Below are positions 24,001-30,300 of a stretch of 57,787 nt of DNA, one piece after another. The translations under genes were made by a program, and so were the position numbers. Positions within the stretch are counted from its first letter, which is position 1. Every line of letters begins with the position of its first letter. The notes beneath the pieces were generated by a model. That model made no database searches. It saw only the letters and a list, made by a program, of their open reading frames with translations, and was not told the origin of the DNA. Source of the DNA: Nonomuraea montanisoli (GTDB lineage Bacteria > Actinomycetota > Actinomycetes > Streptosporangiales > Streptosporangiaceae); the NCBI RefSeq assembly GCF_013363975.1, contig NZ_JABWGN010000028.1:1-57787 (forward strand), in the 5' to 3' direction.

Positions 24001-24181
24001 GAACGAGGGCCTGCAGCGCGACGTCATGACGGTCGCGATCGGCATCGAGCCCGCCACGCGGCTGCGGCACGTGGGCCAGACCATGGGGGCCGGGTGGCTC
24101 GAAGGCGTCCTGTCCTGGCCGCGCCGGTTCGTCCTGCCGTTCGACCACGGCGGCGCGCCCGAGATCCCGTTCACCGGCTGA
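21089..24181 (+). CDS. HerA/DUF87-type ATPase
   Basis: The 1030-residue protein has an N-terminal beta-rich domain, then Walker A GATGSGKSQT at about 348-357 and Walker B HVIVIEEAHRL at about 581-591. The following sensor/arginine-finger region is PTKLVPDVVKNTALKVVHRLPAEDD, the pattern of HerA/VirB4-related hexameric translocases. Residues about 705-1030 are a family-specific tail, including four GPMT repeats and a cluster RRSAACGSQCRTGQAC. It probably works with the membrane protein encoded just upstream. No NurA, relaxase or nuclease is present. Confidence 0.85.
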   Translation: MQPSVSLSGPWYRIQSIAAPSRSSSAEWDFVTVLPAVLSAAQRDRPFAIGWLSRGSGAPLELITNAGPLSPPRQPRRATGAPGTPTGPQPLLFPGGARGVQLGEEYLDDLADLVWTPCPGRQAPPLGNRREFDPDELKRPTLFESTLITLMSRPFAWLVVAEPTGLLDAEVAHLRTQLNVLRQYGDASERSRFDAERAERRMQELDAFREAGLWNVRVLAGGATAEELRQIAPVLVGSVEMSHHPYRLRSAQGAVHPLAEALAITLQDPADGAAAPFAATAGALAALAGLPRREVPGVRVLDSGFFDVTSEADGGELELGEILDGQDRGVGSFRVPLATLNRHAFVTGATGSGKSQTVRHLLEQLSAARIPWLAIEPAKSEYAAMAGRVEHLGPVTVINPSAPAGVPFSINPLEPEPGYPVQAHIDMVRALFMAAFDAEEPFPQIMSLALQRVYEATGWDVVTGGAVPGSKVPPSVPTLELLQQHAMDVIKEIGYGREVQADVEGFISLRLRSLRVGSAGRFFEGGHPADVGGLLQRNVVLAIEDVANDEDKAFLMGTLIIRIVEHLRMRARQEKSAGLRHVIVIEEAHRLLRDRGAGRAATHAVELLAGMLAEIRAYGEGIVVAEQIPTKLVPDVVKNTALKVVHRLPAEDDRQLVGAAMNLSEEQSRQVVSLQPGSAAVFADGMDRPLRVRVPLGESRERLMPSPPPPIRGRRSAACGSQCRTGQACTLVELREADVLADAPDWAWLRVWCDTVVLAFVTNRPLPGVPRALAAAWPDLPVRRGECLLATLVERSVQRRAWALRSWLDPSLLTEKAAETATRLLAGLERGGERPGAAWVIPQVRWLHEVDRLFPYGRPAPDLRSPAPPLEYALFGDTPGTAAGRENGAAARDTPGGAGAVIGPMTGPMTGPMTGPMTGAATGAATGVVTAAAPHGELLGHRAKALRHHPLSMAVEHNRALAWRVILGDDENEGLQRDVMTVAIGIEPATRLRHVGQTMGAGWLEGVLSWPRRFVLPFDHGGAPEIPFTG
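23795..23842. repeat. 12-bp coding tandem repeat (GPMT x4)
   Basis: GGCCCGATGACC is repeated four times without change inside the ATPase gene, encoding GPMTGPMTGPMTGPMT. Diverged GAAT/GVVT units follow. It lies in the disordered part of the tail. Confidence 0.9.
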
Positions 24182-24182
24182 C

Positions 24183-24240
24183 GGTCGAAGGGGCTCAGCG
24201 GTCGCGGCGGCGGTCGAGGGGGCTCAGCGGTCGCGGCGGC
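24183..24240. repeat. 29-bp tandem duplication across the yjdF stop codon
   Basis: Two adjacent 29-base copies (24183-24211 and 24212-24240) differ at one base. Each contains TCA, the minus-strand stop codon, at 24195 and 24224. The gene uses the inner one, so a second copy of its last codons lies in its 3' region. Confidence 0.85.
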
Positions 24241-24646
24241 GCTCGACGCGCTTGCGGCGCGCCACCTCGCGCTTGTGCTCGGCCAGCTCGCGCCGGCGCT
24301 CGCGGCGCCCCTCGGCGGCCTCGCGCTTGCGGCTCTCCAGCTCCAGCCGCATGGCCTCCTGCGCCGCCGTGCTGCGCGTGGAGACCCGGGCGGCGGCCCG
24401 CGCGGCGAGCTTGGCCGCCCGCTTCGGGTTGACCCGCCGGCCGGTGCGCTCCCCGGCGGGCACCGGCGGCGCGGCCGACGCCTGTTCGAGGAGCGGGACG
24501 CCGTGGCGCATGAGGAAGGCGTACAGCTCGGGATCGGTCGGCTCGGAGCCGAACGTGTGACGGGTGACGCGCAGGACGCCGTCCTCGGCGATCTCCAGCA
24601 CGCCGATCCAGAACGGCCCGTCGAGGTAGACGGAAAACGTGACCAT
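24224..24646 (-). CDS. YjdF-family protein (DUF2992)
   Basis: This 140-residue protein starts MVTFSVYLDGPFWIGVLEIA, matching the YjdF/DUF2992 start (xFFDGPFWVGxxE) with RHTFGSEPTDPELYAFL after it. The C-terminal half is a highly basic helix (Arg/Lys/Glu-rich, ending RRKRVERRRDR), typical of the family. In Firmicutes YjdF is controlled by a riboswitch; none is recognised upstream here. ATG 24646 fits the family start better than the frame opening at 24715. It is divergent from murT. Confidence 0.82.
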   Translation of the reverse strand: MVTFSVYLDGPFWIGVLEIAEDGVLRVTRHTFGSEPTDPELYAFLMRHGVPLLEQASAAPPVPAGERTGRRVNPKRAAKLAARAAARVSTRSTAAQEAMRLELESRKREAAEGRRERRRELAEHKREVARRKRVERRRDR

Positions 24647-24810
24647 GCCCTTGCTCCCAGGTATGCCGAACGGCGGTCTGACGAGACCGCTTCCGGCACA
24701 CCGGACATCCCTCAAGGGCGGTTACGGATATGTCGCCCGGGCTACCAACCGGGCCGCGTTTTCGTGTGCGTTATCAGACTAACCGCCGACGCCGACTAGG
24801 ATCCTTAGCC

Positions 24811-26040
24811 ATGACCCAGCTTCCACTGCGCGCCCAGCTTGCGAGCGCCCTGGGCCGCAGCGCCGCCACGCTGTCCCGGATGACCGGGCGCGGTGACGGC
24901 TCGGTGATCGGCGGACGAGTGGGCCTCATGCTGGAGCCCGACCTGCTCCGCCAACTGGCGCGTGACCGCAAGCTCGCCCTGGTCAGCGCCACCAACGGCA
25001 AGACGACCACCACCCGGTTGATCACCTCCGCGCTGCTGGAGGTGGGCGAGGTCGCGACCAACGTCTTCGGCGCCAACATGCCGGCCGGCCACGTCTCGGC
25101 GCTGTCGCAGCACAAGGACGCCCCCTACGGCGTGCTGGAGGTCGACGAGAAGTACCTCCCCGAGGTCCTCGACACCACCGGCGCGGGCGTCGTCTGCCTG
25201 ATGAACCTCAGCCGCGACCAGATGGACCGCGCGGCCGAGATCTGGCTGCTGGCCCAGAAGTGGCGGCGGGCGCTGTCCGGCAAGCCCACCCATGTCATCG
25301 CCAACTGCGACGACCCGCTGGTCACCTGGGGCGCCTCCACGGCCGCCAAGGTCACCTGGGTCTCGGGCGGACAGCGGTGGAAGGAGGACTCCTGGTGCTG
25401 CCCCGAGTGCGGCGGCCCGCTCGACCGCAAGGACGCCGACTGGGCCTGCCGCGAGTGCACCTTCCACCGGCCCGAGCCGCAGTGGGTCCTCGACGACGAC
25501 GCGGTCGTCGACCCGCGCGGCCAGCGGTGGCTGCTCGACATCCAGCTCCCCGGCCTGGCCAACCGCTCCAACGCGGTCATGGCGCTGGCCGTGGCCGAGG
25601 CGTTCGACCTGCCCGTGGAGCGGGCGCTGCCCCGGCTGCGCGAGGTCACCTCCGTCGCCGGCCGCTACACCACGGTCGAGCGTGAGGGCCGCCAGGCGCG
25701 GCTGCTGCTGGCCAAGAACCCGGCCGGCTGGCTGGAGGCGTTCGACGTCGCCGACCCGCAGTTGCCGATCATCCTGTCGGTCAACGCGCAGGGTCCCGAC
25801 GGGCGCGACACGTCCTGGCTGTGGGACGTCGACTACCGCATCCTGCGTGGCCGGCCGGTGTTCGTCACCGGTGAGCGCCGCCTCGACCTGGCGCTGCGGC
25901 TCGACGTGGCGGACGTGCCGTTCGCGGTGTGCGAGACGTTCTCCGAGGCGCTCGCCATGCAGCCGCCCGGCCGCGTCGACGTGATCGCCAACTACACCGC
26001 CTTCCAGCAGATCCGATCGGAGTTCGGCCGTGCCGTCTGA
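24811..26040 (+). CDS. murT: Lipid II isoglutaminyl synthase, Mur ligase subunit MurT
   Basis: With GatD it amidates D-Glu of peptidoglycan lipid II to D-isoglutamine. The 409 residues show the Mur ligase ATP loop SATNGKTTTTR (about 59-69), the central domain, the inserted zinc ribbon CCPECGGPLDRK...CREC and a DUF1727 C-terminal domain (LAKNPAGWLEAFD). ATG 24811 gives normal length. The gatD start overlaps its end by 11 bases. Confidence 0.94.
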   Translation: MTQLPLRAQLASALGRSAATLSRMTGRGDGSVIGGRVGLMLEPDLLRQLARDRKLALVSATNGKTTTTRLITSALLEVGEVATNVFGANMPAGHVSALSQHKDAPYGVLEVDEKYLPEVLDTTGAGVVCLMNLSRDQMDRAAEIWLLAQKWRRALSGKPTHVIANCDDPLVTWGASTAAKVTWVSGGQRWKEDSWCCPECGGPLDRKDADWACRECTFHRPEPQWVLDDDAVVDPRGQRWLLDIQLPGLANRSNAVMALAVAEAFDLPVERALPRLREVTSVAGRYTTVEREGRQARLLLAKNPAGWLEAFDVADPQLPIILSVNAQGPDGRDTSWLWDVDYRILRGRPVFVTGERRLDLALRLDVADVPFAVCETFSEALAMQPPGRVDVIANYTAFQQIRSEFGRAV

Positions 26041-26749
26041 CAGCGCCCTGCGCATCGTCTGGATCTACCCCGACCTGCTGAGCACGTACGGCGATCAGGG
26101 CAACGTCCTCGTCCTGGAGCAGCGCGCGCAGCGGCGCGGCATCGAGACCGAGACCATCCACGTGCGCTCGGCCGACCCGGTGCCGGAGACCGGCGACATC
26201 TACCTCATCGGCGGCGGCGAGGACCGGCCGCAGATCCTCGCGGCGGCGCGGCTGCGCCGCGACGGCGGCCTGCACCGCGCGGTCAACCGGGGCGCGGCGC
26301 TGCTGGCCGTGTGCGCCGGCTACCAGATCATGGGCAGCACGTTCGGCGGCGAGGAGGGGCAGCCGGTCGACGGTCTCGGCATCCTCGACATCGCCAGCGT
26401 CCGTGGCCCGGCCCGCGCCGTGGGCGAGCTGGTGGCCGAGGTCGACGCCGCGCTCGGCCTGCCGACGCTGACGGGCTTCGAGAACCACATGGGCGTCACC
26501 CGGCTCGGCCCCGGGGTCAAGCCGCTCTCGCGCACGGTCAAGGGCACGGGCAACGGCGACGGCTTCGAGGGCTGCTACACGGGCCACATCGTCGGCACCT
26601 ACCTGCACGGGCCGGCCCTGGCCCGCAACCCGGCGCTGGCCGACCTGCTGCTGGCCTGGCGCGTGGGCGGGCAGCTCGCCCCGCTCGACGACACCCGCTA
26701 CGAACTGCTCCGCCAGGAGCGCCTCAACACGGTCCTCGCCGCCGGCTGA
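26030..26749 (+). CDS. gatD: Lipid II isoglutaminyl synthase, glutaminase subunit GatD
   Basis: This 239-residue class I glutamine amidotransferase of the CobB/CobQ type supplies ammonia to MurT. The nucleophile is Cys95 in AVCAGYQIMG and the histidine is in TYLHGPALARNP. The opening is the family pattern LRIVWIYPDLLSTYGDQGN. GTG 26030 lies inside the murT end, so the two are translationally coupled. Confidence 0.94.
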   Translation: MPSDSALRIVWIYPDLLSTYGDQGNVLVLEQRAQRRGIETETIHVRSADPVPETGDIYLIGGGEDRPQILAAARLRRDGGLHRAVNRGAALLAVCAGYQIMGSTFGGEEGQPVDGLGILDIASVRGPARAVGELVAEVDAALGLPTLTGFENHMGVTRLGPGVKPLSRTVKGTGNGDGFEGCYTGHIVGTYLHGPALARNPALADLLLAWRVGGQLAPLDDTRYELLRQERLNTVLAAG

Positions 26750-26763
26750 CCGCCGGAGGCCCT

Positions 26764-26801
26764 CCGCCCCGAGCGGTCCTGGCGGGACCGCTCAGGGGCG
26801 G
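26764..26801. terminator. Convergent terminator between gatD and the toxin-partner gene
   Basis: CCGCCCC (26764-26770) pairs with GGGGCGG (26795-26801), and inside it AGCGGTCC pairs with GGGACCGCT around a short loop. It overlaps the last bases of the minus-strand gene at 26792. Confidence 0.75.
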
Positions 26802-27331
26802 TCCTGGCTCACGGCGACGTGGATCGCCCCGGCGGCGTGCAGGCTCCGCAGCAACGTCCAGTCGTCCGCCGGGTCCAGCCACACCTGGAGCTCCTCGGGG
26901 CCACGCGGCCGGGGCAGCGCCCCGGCGGGCTCGTAGAACGACGTGACGAGCACGAGGGGCACGGGCCCGGTCCACTCCTCGGGCGCCGGCGGCACGTGCC
27001 GGCCGCCGAGCAGCACCGCCCGCTCCTCGGCCGTGCACTCCTCCAGCGGCCCGGCCGCCGCCAGCTCCGCCTGCACCCGCACCTGCGTGTCCAGCGCGGC
27101 CCGCACGCGCGCCTCGCGCCGCTCCTCGGGGGTCTCCAGCGCGTCGTAGCCGGGGCGGAGCGCCGCGACCAGCTCGCCCGGCTCGTCCGCGTACGCCCGC
27201 AGGCTCCCGCCCGCGAAGATCATCTCGTACCGGTACGGGGAGCCGTCGTCCTTGACCGGCGCGATGGGCGGCCGGTCGGCCGCCGAGGCGTTGCGGACGA
27301 CGACCGCCGGGTGGACTCCCTCGTTCGTCAT
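26792..27331 (-). CDS. Small partner of the giant effector (possible immunity protein)
   Basis: The 179-residue acidic cytosolic protein has no signal and no recognised domain; the C-terminal part is WLDPADDWTLLRSLHAAGAI. Its start overlaps the stop of the 1709-residue effector gene, the usual position for an immunity or partner gene behind a polymorphic effector. That inference rests on location only. It ends at a convergent terminator with gatD. Confidence 0.72.
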   Translation of the reverse strand: MTNEGVHPAVVVRNASAADRPPIAPVKDDGSPYRYEMIFAGGSLRAYADEPGELVAALRPGYDALETPEERREARVRAALDTQVRVQAELAAAGPLEECTAEERAVLLGGRHVPPAPEEWTGPVPLVLVTSFYEPAGALPRPRGPEELQVWLDPADDWTLLRSLHAAGAIHVAVSQDRP

Positions 27332-30300
27332 AGGGGGTCGCTTCCTCCCTCGTTCCAGCGGGTCACCGCGAAGAGGGCCGTGAGCTGCGCCTTGTCGGCC
27401 TCCCGGTGGAAGAGGAGGTCGGCCAGCTCGAAGTAGGAAGAGTAATCACGGCTTCTGCGGTGGTGGGCGTGGTTGCCGGGTAAGTCCTTCTCGCCGTTGT
27501 TGAGCGGAAACTGATCATCCGCCAGCCGCAGGGCCAGCGCCATCTCGGCCAGCACCAGCTTGGTCTGCGCCTGGATGACGCCGGGATCCAGGGAGGCGTC
27601 GGGGCGGCGGAACTCCGCGTGGTCGGTCCGCCCACCCGTGACCGCTGCCAGGTTGACCGCGTGAAGGTGCGTCCTGTGCTGTCGCACCAGCGCGTCGAGG
27701 TCGGCGTAACCGCGCGACAGCAGTGCGTTGGGCTTGCAGAAAACGGTCCCCCGGTGGTGCGGCTGCTCCGGGTTCGTCAGCAGCCGCAGGGTCGTGTCGG
27801 CGAAGGTGGAGTTCTCCAGCGCCAGCAGCCGCTGGTAGAAGCCCGTGATGTGATCGAACACGGCAGTGTCCCCGTGGACGTGGCCTCCCGCGTCCATCGT
27901 CGCCTCGCCGCCGTGCGACGTGACGATCTCGCAGACCAGCTTGACGGTCTGCCACGTGCGCTCGGTGTAGCGCAGCGGTGGCGGGACGAGCTCGCCGGCG
28001 ACCGTGGTGTCCCGCTCCAGCCGCCAGCCGTTGTCCCCCTCGTAATAGCCGGTGTCGCGTGAGGTGTGGTACGGGTGCACCCACGGATCCAGAGTCAGTC
28101 CCGCGTCGTGCAGGTCGCGGGCGATGGCCTGGTTGATCGCGTCCCGGTGCCGGTCGAGCGCTTCGGGCAGGGTGTACTCGATCTCCCGCGCGAACCTGAA
28201 CTGGCCGCCGGGCACGGTCAGCCCGTCGGTGGCGTCCTCGATCATGAGCGGCACCACCGGCTCCCCGCTCTCGGCCCGCTCGTACGCCTCCGCCAGGTGA
28301 CGCTCGAACACCTCGGGATTCTCCCGGTAGGAGACCTCCGGCTCGGCCGGCCAGCTCTCCCACGCCCGCGCGCGGGCCTCCAGCGCCCGGACGTGCTCGC
28401 TGTCGAGACGGGAGGCGGATTCGCCGGCCCGGGTCAGCGACGCGCGGGCGAAGGCGGCGTCACGGGCGGCCGTCTGGCGGAGCTGGTCCGTGAGCGCGTC
28501 CTCGGCCACGCGAAGCAGCGTCACCGAGTAGTGGTACGGCTGCTCCGCCGGCGGCCGGCGGTAGGAGCTCAGCCGCTGGACGAGGTCGGCCCGGTCGGCG
28601 GCGCCGCCCGGGTCCAGCCCGCGCTGCTCGGCCTCTCTGAACACGTGCGCCAGCCGCTCGACCGAGTGGTCCAGGCCGAGGTCGCCCGCCAGCTTCCGGA
28701 GGGGGTCGAGGACCCAGGCGGGAGCCTTGCCCGGCGGGCCGACGATCCGGTCCATGCACGCCAGCGCCCTCGTGGTGGGCTCGCCGAGCTGGGTCGCGTA
28801 CCGTTCCGACACCCGCACCCGGGCCCAGGTGTCCGGGGCGGTGTCCATGTATCCGCGCAGCCTCGCCACGAGCGTCGCCCGGTCCGGGGCGCCCGCCGGG
28901 TCGAAGCCCAGCCGCCCCGCTCGCTCGGCCACGTGGGCGAGCCGCCGGGGCGAGTCGCCGAGGCCCAGCTCGCGCGAGAGCACGAGGAGAGGGTCCATCG
29001 CGGGACGCGGCGCGGCGTCGGCGGCGATGACGCGGTCGAGCCGGCCCAGCGTCGCCGCCTTCGCCGTGTCCAGGCGCGCGTCGGGGAAGCGTTCCTCCAT
29101 CACCCGCCGGTCCCAGCCGTCGCCGTCCCCCTCGCGGAACGACGCGAGGCTGTCCACGAGCTCCCGGCGGGTCGCCGGGCGTTCCGGGAGGGCGCCGTGC
29201 GCGTCCGCCTCGGCGAGCATCTCGGCGAACGAACGGTGCGCGTGGGAGAACCCGGCCTCGGCCGCGAGGTCGCGCAGGCGGCCCTCCGGCGAGACCGAGT
29301 GGAGCGACCGTCCGGCGCGGCCCAGCGCCCGCGCCTGCGCGTCGCCGAGCCCGCCGATGCCGTGCTCGTCCGCCATCCGGAGCCCGTCCCACAGGTCCGT
29401 GTCGTGCTGCCGGGCCTGCCGGAGCCTGTGCACCAGCTCGTACCACCCCGGCGCGTTCTGGACGTCCACGCCCCGCGCCTGCGCGTCCACGAACAGGCGT
29501 CCCACGTGGTCGATCGAGTGGAACCCGACATCCGCGTCCCAGGCCAGGCTGCGTAGCTGCGTGAGCCTGTCCGCGAGATCGGTCCTCGGGTGCGAGCCGA
29601 GCGTCTGGTCCATCCGGGCGAGCGCCCGCGCGACCGGGAAGGACACGTTCGGCACGTCCCGGTGGGCGAGCCACAGGCCGGGGAAGACCAGCGGGTCCGT
29701 CTGCCGGTACTGGTCGAGTCTGTCGGTCAGGTCCTGCCTGTCCGTCGCCCCGGCGGGATCGTGACCCTGCCGCTGCGCCTCGTCGAAGACCCGCACCAGC
29801 CCGTCGACGGTGTGGGGCATGCCCAGGTGCGTCGCGATCGAGCGGATGCCGCCGGCCATGATCTCACCCGTGGGCCGGTTCACCCCCTGGGTGACGGCGT
29901 GGGCCATCGTCCCCAGGCTGTGCGCGAACGCGTCGTGCGGCACCGGCTCTTCCAGCAGGCGCGCGACGCGGTGCCCGAAGGCGACCCGGGCGGGGTCCAA
30001 CGTCGCGGGGGGAGGCTCGTCGCGGTTGATGAGCTGGTCGATGCGGCCCGTTCCGGTGCCGTCACCGCGGTGAACCGGCGCGCCCGCGTGCGGACCGACC
30101 GGCGGTGCGCCGTCGCGCGTCGCGGGGGGCGTGGCGTTCGGGTCGCCCGCGTGGGACGGGGGCGTGGCCCGCGGGTCGCCCGCGTCGGCGGGTGGGGTCT
30201 CGCGGGTGCCCGCAGGAGCGGTGTCTCTCGGGGTGGTGTCTCTCGGGACGGTGTTCCTCGGGGTGGTGTCCCTTGGGGTGGCAGGCGGCTCGTGCGGGGT

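Noticed and set aside
20819..24148. Minus-strand open frame of about 1100 codons antisense to the HerA-like ATPase
   Set aside because: Composition is His/Arg/Gly/Asp repeats typical of antisense reading in GC-rich genes, and the plus strand has Walker motifs.
24647..24810. yjdF riboswitch upstream of the YjdF-like gene
   Set aside because: No extended conserved stems recognisable; the motif is known mainly from Firmicutes.
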